DNA from: Clostridiales bacterium
GTDB taxonomy: Bacteria > Bacillota > Clostridia > Oscillospirales > Oscillospiraceae
Direction of reading: 5' to 3'
Assembly: GCA_012520395.1 (NCBI GenBank)
Contig: JAAYOL010000111.1
Span: 1-35,006, forward strand
DNA: 35,006 nt
Position numbers and translations under genes: made by a program. Numbering within the stretch: the first letter of the stretch is position 1; each line of letters starts with the position of its first letter. This document shows, piece by piece, positions 1-7,115 of this stretch. The notes beneath the pieces were generated by a model. The model was not told the DNA's origin. It did not search any database and saw only the letters and a program-made list of their open reading frames with translations.

Positions 1-197
1 CTTCGGCAAACTCGCCTTCGGTGCGGACATCCAGCAAAATGTAATCCTCTTGCTCGTCCATTATGGTCTTGGCTTGCTCGGCTGAGATTTGTATGTAGCT
101 GTTTGCCGGCGGTGAAGAAGCTACCTTATCCTGCTGCGTGCCGCAAGCGGTCAGCTGTGCAAGGCATAGCAACAGGGGCAGAGTAATCTTTTTCATG
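1..197 (-). CDS. Rhodanese-like lipoprotein, N-terminal part (runs off the window edge)
   Basis: Reading from the ATG at 197 gives a basic start (MKKIT), a short hydrophobic stretch and a lipobox-like LTAC with the cysteine near residue 17, so a secreted, lipid-anchored protein. It then reads SAEQAKTIMDEQEDYILLDV followed by RTEGEFAEG-type sequence, the entry strand of a rhodanese domain (LLDVRT.EEF). The catalytic cysteine loop lies outside the window. AGAGGTG sits about 7 bases before the ATG. Such lipoproteins are assumed to handle sulfane sulfur or thiols outside the membrane; the substrate is unknown. Only about 65 codons are present. Confidence 0.75.
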
Positions 198-253
198 ATA
201 CACCTCTTTCTTACGCTTAAGGCGATAAAAACAAATCCGATTGTATCACAATG

Positions 254-637
254 CTATAAGAACTGATTCCAAGAATCGTTATAGGGAGTATCCTCAATAC
301 CTTCTTTTTGTAGCCTGCTTACGAGGCGGTCAAGAGGGAGACGCATAAACTGTTTCGCCCAATTTACTGCGCCGAACCATTTGACAAAATGAGGGCTGAC
401 TGCATAGTAGCAGCGCACGAACGCACGCCCAAGTGCTGTCTGCTTCAGTCTGTAGTCGCGAAAACGGCGCAGTGTCCATACCTCCGGGCAGTCATAAGAG
501 CCATAGACGGCGGTTGCAATGTAGCAGCCGTCTTTTTTGGGGCCGCCGCCCCCGCCTTTGTTTTTTGCGTCAAACGCCTGCATGTAGTGCACATATCCAC
601 TGATGCCTTTTCCAAAATGCCCGTAATCATCTGCCAT
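254..637 (-). CDS. CFI-box-CTERM domain protein, 127 aa
   Basis: A soluble small protein with an N-terminal block (MADDYGHFGKGISGYVHYMQ), a glycine-rich linker at about 28-32, and from residue 38 the motif CYIATAVYGSYDCPEVWTLR, the signature of the CFI-box-CTERM domain found at the C-terminus of many bacterial proteins of unknown role. Two cysteines (about 38 and 50) lie in the box, and a basic/aromatic stretch follows to about 92. An ATG at 655 is in frame, but GGGAGGGG lies 8 bases before the ATG at 637, so the later start is preferred. The gene has its own promoter-like sequence and a long structured leader. No transmembrane segment is evident. Function unknown; the family assignment rests on the box motif. 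Confidence 0.75.
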   Translation of the reverse strand: MADDYGHFGKGISGYVHYMQAFDAKNKGGGGGPKKDGCYIATAVYGSYDCPEVWTLRRFRDYRLKQTALGRAFVRCYYAVSPHFVKWFGAVNWAKQFMRLPLDRLVSRLQKEGIEDTPYNDSWNQFL

Positions 638-769
638 GTGAAATGCCCCTCCCATTGATTTGAACTTTTATCACCACAGCTCATAATGTCTAACAGCGCG
701 GAACAGCTTACCAAGCCGCGCCTTGCCGCTCGTTATGATGGGCGGCTTTCTATATGGGCTCATCCAATT
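638..769 (-). promoter_or_regulatory. Structured 5' leader of the CFI-box gene, class not recognised
   Basis: About 125 nt separate the promoter from the start codon. The transcript can form GCCGC/GCGGC and GCGCGG/CCGCGC hairpins, the second with an inner GCTT/AAGC helix, and CATA/TATG segments could close them into a junction. No U-tract follows. I could not match it to a known riboswitch or small RNA. Confidence 0.35.
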
Positions 770-797
770 ATTAAACTAAATGATATGGGGTTGTCAA
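770..797 (-). promoter_or_regulatory. Sigma-A promoter for the CFI-box gene
   Basis: On the minus strand TTGACA (797-792) is followed after 16 bases by TTTAAT (775-770). It lies just beyond the stop of the PII-like gene, so the CFI-box gene can be transcribed separately from the antiporter operon. Confidence 0.6.
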
Positions 798-810
798 TGG
801 TTTATTAATT

Positions 811-1146
811 CTAGCAAAAGATCTCTCCAACAGGAACAGAAAATATAAAGCCTCTATCCGGTTTCTTTTCATCTTTTAGCAAATTCTGTATTGCCTGAAC
901 TACTTTATATAGCTTTTCTTGATTTTCTATGACTGTAAAGATTGTCTTATTGTAAGGGTGACGGTCCCTTAATAGGGCCTTCAATGATCCGAACAGCGGT
1001 ATGTCAGTAATATCATTATTTACAATGGAGCTTGCCATACCTTGACTATCCAAAATTGTGGCCCCCTTCACATTGTGCTCTATTAATAGCGTTAACAGAT
1101 CCTCAAGATATTCGGTTTTGTTTAGTACAATGATTAAAGCTTTCAT
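811..1146 (-). CDS. PII-like regulatory protein coupled to the antiporter, 111 aa
   Basis: Length and pattern fit the ferredoxin-like PII/PII-like fold: beta strand MKALIIVLNK, helix EYLEDLLTLLIEHNV, strand KGATILDSQGM, then a second half ending in GFIFSVPVGEIF, like the last strand of PII proteins. The canonical T-loop with its uridylylated tyrosine is replaced by a short segment (about 38-60), so it is not GlnB/GlnK. Its ATG overlaps the antiporter stop by one base (TAATG), which implies translational coupling and fixed stoichiometry. PII-like proteins bind nucleotides and regulate transporters; here it probably gates the upstream antiporter, which lacks its own RCK-type regulatory domain. 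The ligand is unknown. Confidence 0.7.
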   Translation of the reverse strand: MKALIIVLNKTEYLEDLLTLLIEHNVKGATILDSQGMASSIVNNDITDIPLFGSLKALLRDRHPYNKTIFTVIENQEKLYKVVQAIQNLLKDEKKPDRGFIFSVPVGEIFC

Positions 1147-2396
1147 TAACTTCCGCTCCCTTCATGAACACAGGTACAGACAAAATTGTCAAAACCATCT
1201 TCCTCTTCCAATGCCTGCCTATTATCTAATCCGTTTACTTCACCGGCTTTTTGGATTGCAAATTTCGAGAAAATCGGACCAAAAGTTTCATATATTAATA
1301 TACTAAACATAATTATTGTCGTTATCGCAGTGGCATATTCCGGAAGCTGCTGCGTAACTACGACACACAATCCAATTGAGATTCCCCCCTGCGGCAGAAG
1401 GGCGAGACCCAAGTACTTTGTTACTGGTTTTTCTGCCTTCGCAGACAGGCAACCGATAAAGCTTCCTATGTATTTTCCAAGACCACGAGCAATCACATAG
1501 GCTATTCCAATCAGTCCAATTGCCTTCATAATACTCAGATCAAGTGTAGCGCCGGCCAGAGTGAAAAACAGAACATAGAAAGAACAAACAAAATCATTAA
1601 TACAATTGAAGGCCTTATCCGGTCTTGGTAAAAGGTTTACTATGGTTGTGCCAATCATTATGTTGGTTAACAATGGTGAAAGACCTGTTAGTTTTGCGGC
1701 CCCCACACCTAGACCGATTGCAACAAGAGAAGCAACTTGAAAATCATTATGACCCTTTACCCTTTTTAAGACTATTGCCAAAATAAAACCAATGGCAAAT
1801 CCTAAGAGTAGAGAGCCTATGATTTCGATGAGCGGAGTTAATACAAGGGTGTAAAATGATGGTCGCAGTCCGATTCTTGACATTTTGGCAAGGGGTATAG
1901 CAAGGCCAAAAGCTATGATTCCCAATATGTCATCCAGAGCAACAACCGGTAGAATTGTTCTTGTTAACGGCCCATTTGCACGGTATTGTCTAATTACAAG
2001 AAGGGTTGCCGCCGGTGCTGTCGCAGCCGACATCGATGCAATAACAATACTAAAAGCAAAGTCCCTGTTAAATATAAAATACATAACTGCAAAGACAACT
2101 GCTATGGCGCCTATTACCTCTGCCAGTGTAATAATAAATATTTTCTTTCCATACTTTATCATGTCTTTCAGAATGAATTCACTACCAATGCTAAAAGCGA
2201 TAAACGCAAGTGCAAGCTCACTGATAACCTCTAGTGATTTGGCGTTTTCGGGAGTGACAAAATTAAAAAATGTTGGGCCAAGAAGCACCCCAACTATTAG
2301 GTAACCCGACACATTGGGCAGTTTAAATAAGCCTGCCAACTTACCTCCGAGAAACCCCACAGCCAGGATAATGCTGATTTTCAAAATAATATTCAC
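1146..2396 (-). CDS. CPA2/Kef-type cation:proton antiporter, membrane domain only, 416 aa
   Basis: A protein of about 12 membrane segments with the family pattern: GGKLAGLFKLPNVSGYLIVG near the N-terminus, SMSAATAPAATLLVIRQY, and VALDDILGI with the paired aspartates (about 154-155) expected for ion/proton exchange. It ends soon after the last membrane segment with a short acidic tail, so no RCK/TrkA domain is present. Translation starts at a GTG preceded by AGGAGGAG. The gene lies behind a c-di-AMP riboswitch, which points to K+ (or Na+) homeostasis, and it is followed by a one-base-overlapping PII-like gene. Predicted role: K+ or Na+ efflux in exchange for protons at the cytoplasmic membrane. 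Ion specificity cannot be read from sequence. Confidence 0.85.
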   Translation of the reverse strand: MNIILKISIILAVGFLGGKLAGLFKLPNVSGYLIVGVLLGPTFFNFVTPENAKSLEVISELALAFIAFSIGSEFILKDMIKYGKKIFIITLAEVIGAIAVVFAVMYFIFNRDFAFSIVIASMSAATAPAATLLVIRQYRANGPLTRTILPVVALDDILGIIAFGLAIPLAKMSRIGLRPSFYTLVLTPLIEIIGSLLLGFAIGFILAIVLKRVKGHNDFQVASLVAIGLGVGAAKLTGLSPLLTNIMIGTTIVNLLPRPDKAFNCINDFVCSFYVLFFTLAGATLDLSIMKAIGLIGIAYVIARGLGKYIGSFIGCLSAKAEKPVTKYLGLALLPQGGISIGLCVVVTQQLPEYATAITTIIMFSILIYETFGPIFSKFAIQKAGEVNGLDNRQALEEEDGFDNFVCTCVHEGSGS

Positions 2397-2444
2397 CGAA
2401 TCTCCTCCTCTTATAGTGGTGTCCTACGCTTAAGCTTCTGAAGC

Positions 2445-2479
2445 GAAAAAAGCGTAAAACAATAATTTGCAATACGCTT
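2445..2479 (-). terminator. Riboswitch-controlled intrinsic terminator before the antiporter
   Basis: In the RNA, AAGCGTA (2479-2473) pairs with TACGCTT (2456-2450), followed by a run of U (2449-2445). The 5' arm abuts the closing stem of the upstream c-di-AMP aptamer. A third copy, AAGCGTA at 2431-2425, can pair with the same TACGCTT and would break the terminator. Confidence 0.7.
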
Positions 2480-2602
2480 GGAACACTCCTATGAGGTTAG
2501 CTGACGGGTTAGGGCGCCCAAGTAGCCCTTCTAAAAATTAGATTAACCCCAAGAAACGGTTCCCCCACTATTTAGAATATTCGGAGATATACTACTGTAA
2601 TT
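2464..2602 (-). ncRNA. Cyclic di-AMP riboswitch (ydaO/yuaA class)
   Basis: The minus strand holds conserved blocks of this class in order: a GGGGGAACC segment, TTGGGGTTAATC, AGGGCTACTTGGGCGCCC, and the highly diagnostic CCGTCAGCTAACCTC then AGGAGTGTTCC. A closing stem can be drawn between AATT-CAGTA (2602-2593) and TATTG-AATT (2474-2464). Known members turn genes off when c-di-AMP is high and often control potassium transport and wall genes, which fits the antiporter just downstream. Recognised by eye from the conserved core, not by a covariance search. Confidence 0.88.
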
Positions 2603-2713
2603 TTTCTGTGGTAGCCGCCCTGTAAGGGAGGCGGCGCTGTGTCAAAAAGACAATCCGCCCCCCGCAGGAGACGGAACTAACTGAATATCGGGTATAATTA
2701 TTTCCTACCAATT
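2603..2713 (-). other. 5' leader segment upstream of the c-di-AMP aptamer
   Basis: About 105 nt between the predicted transcription start and the aptamer. It contains a stable GCCGCC/GGCGGC hairpin (about 2612-2635) and a weaker GTC-A5-GAC hairpin, without a U-tract. No ORF or known motif was seen. Confidence 0.4.
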
Positions 2714-2742
2714 ATTATACCATAGTAATTTAAGACGGTCAA
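2714..2742 (-). promoter_or_regulatory. Sigma-A promoter for the antiporter-PII operon
   Basis: TTGACC (2742-2737), 17-base spacer, then TATAAT (2719-2714) on the minus strand: near-perfect consensus placed just upstream of the riboswitch leader. The remaining gap to gerAB (2743-2818) shows nothing recognisable. Confidence 0.8.
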
Positions 2743-2818
2743 ATCGCCATCCAATAATGCTTAGGACTATGATTGCAGGACTACAATACGGTGAACAGGT
2801 AGCGCAAAGAGTAAGCAT

Positions 2819-3949
2819 TCAGCCAGCCGCATCGGTCTGCGCAGAGTCCGGGGAGTGACTGCCGTTTGCCGCTTTATCTTGGCGAACCTTGATTTCCGCC
2901 AGAATCCATATAAATACCGGAATGATAATCTGGAACGGTATTGCATAGATTTGATAGATTTCGAGGAAGTCAAACGCTTCTTTTATGTTCTCATACAGAA
3001 GAGTGCCCAGTGCGACAGCAAGCAGCCCGAGCGGGAAAACAATATGCTTGTAGTTGCACAGGCCAAACAGCCTTGTTATCCCCTTTGAGGCCGCCACAAG
3101 GCAAACTGTTGTTTTTATGACACCGGCCAGAATGAAGTTTAAGGCGGTCGACCCCTCTATACGCACCAGAAAATCCCCAACATTAATAATTCTAACCGCC
3201 GTGTAGGAGGGATAGTATTTTGCGTTTGTGACTGCAGGCCCCAGCAATAGGAGATTGCGCATTATCACAAGTAAAAAAATTACGGTGGCGATAAGTGTAG
3301 CAACAGTAAAGAGCTTATAGGGGCTGTCCTTTTTTCTCAGGGAGCCGGCTAGACATAGAAATACCACTGTTTCCGCAAACGGAAAGGCAAATATCTTATA
3401 TGCACCGCCGGCTATCGTGCCGAGGCTGTGCCCCATAATAGGCAGAAGGTTTGTAGGGTCAATTCTCTCAAGACCTAAAATCATGGTAAATATAACCACC
3501 AAAGTAATGACGGGTAGTATTATCACCGACCACTTACCCATAGTTTCAATACCGCTTTTTGACATATATACAACTACCAGAATCAATATCAGCATGATAT
3601 TAAGCTGCGGCGTCTCGGTCAAGACAGTAACTTTTATGAATTCCGAAAAATCCCGAATAACCAGTGCACACAGGTGCAACGCATACCAGATCATAAGAAT
3701 AGTAACGATTTTACCGCCGATTTTACCGATAACTTTTTCGACGATTTCAAAAAGGTCCATCTCCGGATATAGCCGCATAATCCTCGCGTAAATGAGGATT
3801 ATGGGTAAGGCCATCAGCATGGCTAACAGAAGGGAAATCCAAGAATCCTGCCCGGCTTCAGAGTTTACTCCCATAATAACGCTGCTTCCAAATAAAAACA
3901 TAACAAAAGTGCAGGCCGCCTGTCGTAATGATACCGTTTCTTTAGGCAT
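2819..3949 (-). CDS. gerAB: Spore germination permease, GerAB family, 376 aa
   Basis: An all-membrane protein with about ten segments, of normal length for the GerAB/Spore_permease branch of the amino acid-polyamine-organocation transporters. It opens with ETVSLRQAACTFVMFLFGSS, a typical start for the family, and carries the PEMDLFEIVEKVIGKIGG loop. GerAB subunits bind the germinant within the inner spore membrane complex and act with GerAA and the lipoprotein GerAC. It is last in the operon, 13 bases after the small membrane protein gene. The cognate germinant, usually an amino acid, cannot be predicted. Confidence 0.88.
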   Translation of the reverse strand: MPKETVSLRQAACTFVMFLFGSSVIMGVNSEAGQDSWISLLLAMLMALPIILIYARIMRLYPEMDLFEIVEKVIGKIGGKIVTILMIWYALHLCALVIRDFSEFIKVTVLTETPQLNIMLILILVVVYMSKSGIETMGKWSVIILPVITLVVIFTMILGLERIDPTNLLPIMGHSLGTIAGGAYKIFAFPFAETVVFLCLAGSLRKKDSPYKLFTVATLIATVIFLLVIMRNLLLLGPAVTNAKYYPSYTAVRIINVGDFLVRIEGSTALNFILAGVIKTTVCLVAASKGITRLFGLCNYKHIVFPLGLLAVALGTLLYENIKEAFDFLEIYQIYAIPFQIIIPVFIWILAEIKVRQDKAANGSHSPDSAQTDAAG

Positions 3950-3962
3950 GGGCTATACCCCT

Positions 3963-4196
3963 TTAAAAAATACTGTCGGCTATAAATAATATCTTTTCAA
4001 CCGCGCTTTTAATCGGCTTGCTAGGACCCGGAATCGGAATGTCGAGGAGGTATAAAACAAGCACACATAAGCCGACGGAGAAAAGGAGCAAGTAAATTAT
4101 GCGTTCTTTCACTGCAAGCTCCTTTTTTGTCGGCAAATAATCGGTGACCAACATAAAAACATACAGCAATACGAGGGGGACAACCGCCATTTTCAC
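3963..4196 (-). CDS. Small two-helix membrane protein inside the ger operon, 77 aa
   Basis: Two hydrophobic stretches (about 3-20 and 33-52) are separated by a basic loop (PTKKELAVKER), and a short amphipathic tail (KPIKSAVEKILFIADSIF) follows. It sits 15 bases after gerAC and 13 before gerAB on the same strand, so co-expression in the forespore is likely. I do not recognise a named family. Small extra membrane subunits are known in some Ger receptors; this could be one, but that is inference from position only. The tight spacing and hydrophobic pattern support it being a real gene. Confidence 0.65.
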   Translation of the reverse strand: MKMAVVPLVLLYVFMLVTDYLPTKKELAVKERIIYLLLFSVGLCVLVLYLLDIPIPGPSKPIKSAVEKILFIADSIF

Positions 4197-4211
4197 ATCA
4201 CGCTTTCATGA

Positions 4212-5345
4212 TTATTTTAAGGAGGCGGTGTTGGCGATTTCGATTTCTGACTCCACCTCTACCTCCAGAGTCCTGAAGTGCTCCTCCCAATTCTCGGCGA
4301 GCTGCTTCCAAAGCTTTATATCCTTTTTGTAAATCATATTCCCGAAGCCGTATATATCCGCACCGAATTCTGACTGAACTTTTTTTATTGAGTTGGATAT
4401 GTTTTTTTTAAGCTCACTCTTGGCTATATCCTCAAGCTCGTTTATTTCCTTTTCATCCATAGGGGCGTAGGGTCTCATAACCTCGCCCAGATATACGGTG
4501 GTATCTGTCTTTACAGTAACTTTAACCTTCCCGTCCTTATAATCAAAGGATGCGCCAGTCTTGTTCTCGAATATCTCAAGTGAAATATTGTGCTCTTCTC
4601 CAAAGGCTGAAAGGGTTAAAATTCCGCCCTTTACTTCATCAATTGCAAAAAGGTAATACTTAGATTCGTTCGGCGGCAAAAAGCCAACGAGCTTATTGTC
4701 TTTGAAAACGGCCATCCCATTGGTCTCGCCGACAGTCTTGCCGTTGTTAATCGCCTTATGGATAACCGGCAGGGCAAGCTCCTCGCCTTCGGAGTGCAGG
4801 CCACCAAACGCCTTATACAACTCAACGCATAAGGTTGTGGATGTGACCTCCTGATCTAACTCAAGAATATTATTTATCTCAGTGGATACCAGAGGATGTG
4901 TTAGCGCTTCGATTTCAAACATTTCGCGGGCAGTTTCCTCCTGCGATATAATAAAGCACATAGTCTCACGGCACTCAACATCCCTTAAAAACCAGTCGAT
5001 AATAATGCCGACATCTTCATTGCGTGCAATTTCCTGACTGACTATGATAATCTGTGCCTGCCCGAAATATAGCTTTTTTGTAATCCTTTTTTTTGCGTTT
5101 CTGACTGCGTCAAAAAGGGTCTTTCCTTCGGATTCGATAACCTGTCCTTTCAAGCCCATCTCCTTGACGGGCACAGTTAAATCAACGATTTCGAAGGTTA
5201 GCCGATAATTATCATTTTCGGGTGTTTTATCAATAGCGATGCCTGTAACAATTACCATTTCATCAAGTCCGCGATAGCCCTGGCACCCGCACAGCAGAAA
5301 AAGCATCAAGAGAACTATAATAAAGCATTTACCCTTTTTATTCAT
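4212..5345 (-). CDS. gerAC: Spore germination lipoprotein, Ger(x)C family, 377 aa
   Basis: A lipoprotein signal peptide (MNKKGKCFIIVLLMLFLLCG, lipid-modified Cys about 21) leads into RGLDEMVIVTGIAIDKTPEN, the characteristic N-terminal block of GerAC proteins. The middle (GKTLFDAVRNAKKRITKKLY, FGQAQIIIVSQEIA) and the rest match the usual three-domain GerAC layout and length. It is the outer-face subunit of the germinant receptor in the spore inner membrane. Its ATG overlaps the gerAA stop by one base (TAATG), so the two are translationally coupled. Confidence 0.88.
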   Translation of the reverse strand: MNKKGKCFIIVLLMLFLLCGCQGYRGLDEMVIVTGIAIDKTPENDNYRLTFEIVDLTVPVKEMGLKGQVIESEGKTLFDAVRNAKKRITKKLYFGQAQIIIVSQEIARNEDVGIIIDWFLRDVECRETMCFIISQEETAREMFEIEALTHPLVSTEINNILELDQEVTSTTLCVELYKAFGGLHSEGEELALPVIHKAINNGKTVGETNGMAVFKDNKLVGFLPPNESKYYLFAIDEVKGGILTLSAFGEEHNISLEIFENKTGASFDYKDGKVKVTVKTDTTVYLGEVMRPYAPMDEKEINELEDIAKSELKKNISNSIKKVQSEFGADIYGFGNMIYKKDIKLWKQLAENWEEHFRTLEVEVESEIEIANTASLK

Positions 5346-6874
5346 TACGATTTTCCGCCCTCTTTGCTTCTGACCCTATCCTCCGCAAATCCCGGGCGCA
5401 GAATCATCATCCACCACGGAGCCCTGATTACAGTATCCTTAATATCCTGAAACCGCAGCTTGCCGGAAATCGTGAGCTGCGGAACGCCGAAGGAGCGCAG
5501 GTTAATTATATGGATAAGCACGCAGGATACCCCAAGAATTATGCCATAGAAGCCAAAGGCGGTGGCCAGAAGGAGCAGCATCAGCCTTATATACACAATC
5601 GGAGAATTCAGTTTTGGAGTCAGCAGCCCCGTGATGCCCGTCAGTGCGACAACGATAATCATAGGGGCCGCTACCAGCTTTGCTTCCACAGCAGCCTGTC
5701 CTATGACCAGGGCACCGACGATGCTCAGCGTCTGCCCGATATTTGACGGCATTCTGACGCCTGTTTCTCTCAGAATATCAAAGACAAACAGCATAATTAA
5801 CGCTTCCAGGGAAGCCGGGAGGGGTACTGTTTGACGCTCCGAAGTGATATTGATAAATAATTGCAGTGGCATCATCTCGTGGTGAAAAGCCACAGCTGCT
5901 ATATAAACGCTGGGTACGATAACAGAAAGAAAAAATCCTATTATTCGCACCATCCGAGAAAATGATGTGTAATAAAAGTTTAAATAATAGTCTTCGCTGC
6001 TCTGGAAGTTTTCGATGAAAAGATAGGGCAATGTCAGAACCGCAGGCGAACCGTCAAGGAATATGGCTATGCGCCCTTCCAAGAGCTTGCCGACAACTGC
6101 GTCGGGCCTTTCGGTATAGCCTATTGTACGAAACGGCGACCACGGAGAGTCGTGAATCAGCTCGGTGATATAGTTTGTGTCCAGTACCGCGTCTATATCA
6201 ATCTTATCAAGGCGCCTGTAAAGCTCCGATAAAATCTGTTTATTGACAAGGCCATCCATGTAACAGATATAGGCCTTGGTCTTTGTGCGCCGACCAATTG
6301 TGTAGGACTTCATTTTCAGCTCAGATGTGAGAACTCTGCGCCGTATCATTGATAGATTCACCAGCAGCGATTCCGTAAAGCCCTCCCGCGAACCGCTTAA
6401 GTTTTTCTCGTTCTCCGGTTCATTAATCGGGCGGCTTTGAAAACCTTTGGTATCGAGGATGATAGCCTGTCCCAGCCCTTCGGCGAATAATACGGTATCG
6501 CCATAGGCAATGGCCTCGACAATCTCATCTACATTGTCAGTTTCCTTCATCCCGCCAATTTGTATGACCTGCGTCATTAAGGTGTAGACCGAATCAGTGT
6601 CCTTAACAGAAGATAGCATCAGCGGATTGATAATGCTCTCGTTAATTACTGATTGGTCCACCATGCCGTCACAAAAAATTATGCAGCAAGTTAATCTCCT
6701 ATCGCAGCAGTTTATATATTTCAAGCGCAGAATATCTACATCCTTAAAAAGCTCACTGATGGTTTCCACGTTTTTATCAAGAGAGTCAAATAGGACAGGC
6801 TTGTCCGTCGTCTCATTTGTGCTTTCATTTTTATTGCTGCTTAAATTCTGTTTTTTCTTAAAAAATCGGCCCAT
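5345..6874 (-). CDS. gerAA: Spore germination receptor subunit, GerAA family, 509 aa
   Basis: The N-terminal soluble half holds the family blocks SREGFTESLLVNLSMIRRRV (about 165) and GRIAIFLDGSPAVLTLPYLF, and the C-terminal half has about five membrane segments including VPLPASLEALIMLFVFDILR and IGQTLSIVGALVIGQAAVEA. Normal length. GerAA subunits oligomerise and are thought to form the ion channel that opens when the receptor senses a germinant. First gene of the operon; GAGGAAG precedes the ATG. A candidate sigma-G promoter lies about 33 bases upstream, so forespore-only expression is expected. Confidence 0.9.
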   Translation of the reverse strand: MGRFFKKKQNLSSNKNESTNETTDKPVLFDSLDKNVETISELFKDVDILRLKYINCCDRRLTCCIIFCDGMVDQSVINESIINPLMLSSVKDTDSVYTLMTQVIQIGGMKETDNVDEIVEAIAYGDTVLFAEGLGQAIILDTKGFQSRPINEPENEKNLSGSREGFTESLLVNLSMIRRRVLTSELKMKSYTIGRRTKTKAYICYMDGLVNKQILSELYRRLDKIDIDAVLDTNYITELIHDSPWSPFRTIGYTERPDAVVGKLLEGRIAIFLDGSPAVLTLPYLFIENFQSSEDYYLNFYYTSFSRMVRIIGFFLSVIVPSVYIAAVAFHHEMMPLQLFINITSERQTVPLPASLEALIMLFVFDILRETGVRMPSNIGQTLSIVGALVIGQAAVEAKLVAAPMIIVVALTGITGLLTPKLNSPIVYIRLMLLLLATAFGFYGIILGVSCVLIHIINLRSFGVPQLTISGKLRFQDIKDTVIRAPWWMMILRPGFAEDRVRSKEGGKS

Positions 6875-6907
6875 GCTGCAACTTCCTCATGCAAACTATA
6901 TTTACAG

Positions 6908-6936
6908 TAATATTCCCTTATCTGTAAATAAAATGC
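6908..6936 (-). promoter_or_regulatory. Candidate forespore sigma-G promoter for the ger operon
   Basis: On the minus strand GCATT (6936-6932) is followed after 17 bases by AATATTA (6914-6908), close to the sigma-G pattern (GHATR, 17-18, CATWHTA; one mismatch in the -10 and one in the -35). Location about 33 bases before gerAA and operon function both fit. No sigma-A-like hexamers are seen there. Confidence 0.5.
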
Positions 6937-7053
6937 GTGGCTGTTCAGCTTTCCCCTGTACCTTATGTGCACTGTTCCTGATATTATTTTTTCTCCTTAC
7001 TGTCCTTGTATTGCAATCCTACAATTAAGGCAAAAGCTGCGCTAAGAAATACA

Positions 7054-7082
7054 TTTACAAAACTGCGCGGTTGTGGTAGAAT
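7054..7082 (+). promoter_or_regulatory. Sigma-A promoter for prfA-ywlC-coaE
   Basis: TTTACA (7054-7059), 17-base spacer, TAGAAT (7077-7082); both hexamers are 5 of 6 to consensus. It lies 33 bases before the prfA start and back to back with the ger promoter. Confidence 0.65.
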
Positions 7083-7115
7083 ATCCTGATATCAAAAGGG
7101 AGAGTTTTAGAATAT

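Noticed and set aside
708-755. Plus-strand hairpin (GCCGC/GCGGC then TTTCT) as a terminator.
   Set aside because: No plus-strand gene precedes it; the same bases are explained as part of the leader of the minus-strand CFI-box gene.
638-769. tRNA or SRP RNA in the CFI-box leader.
   Set aside because: No TTCRA loop, CCA end or acceptor pairing, and no SRP GGAAG/tetraloop motifs.
2743-2818. Terminator for the ger operon.
   Set aside because: AATGCTTA/TAAGCATT arms exist but lie about 50 bases apart without a U-tract.
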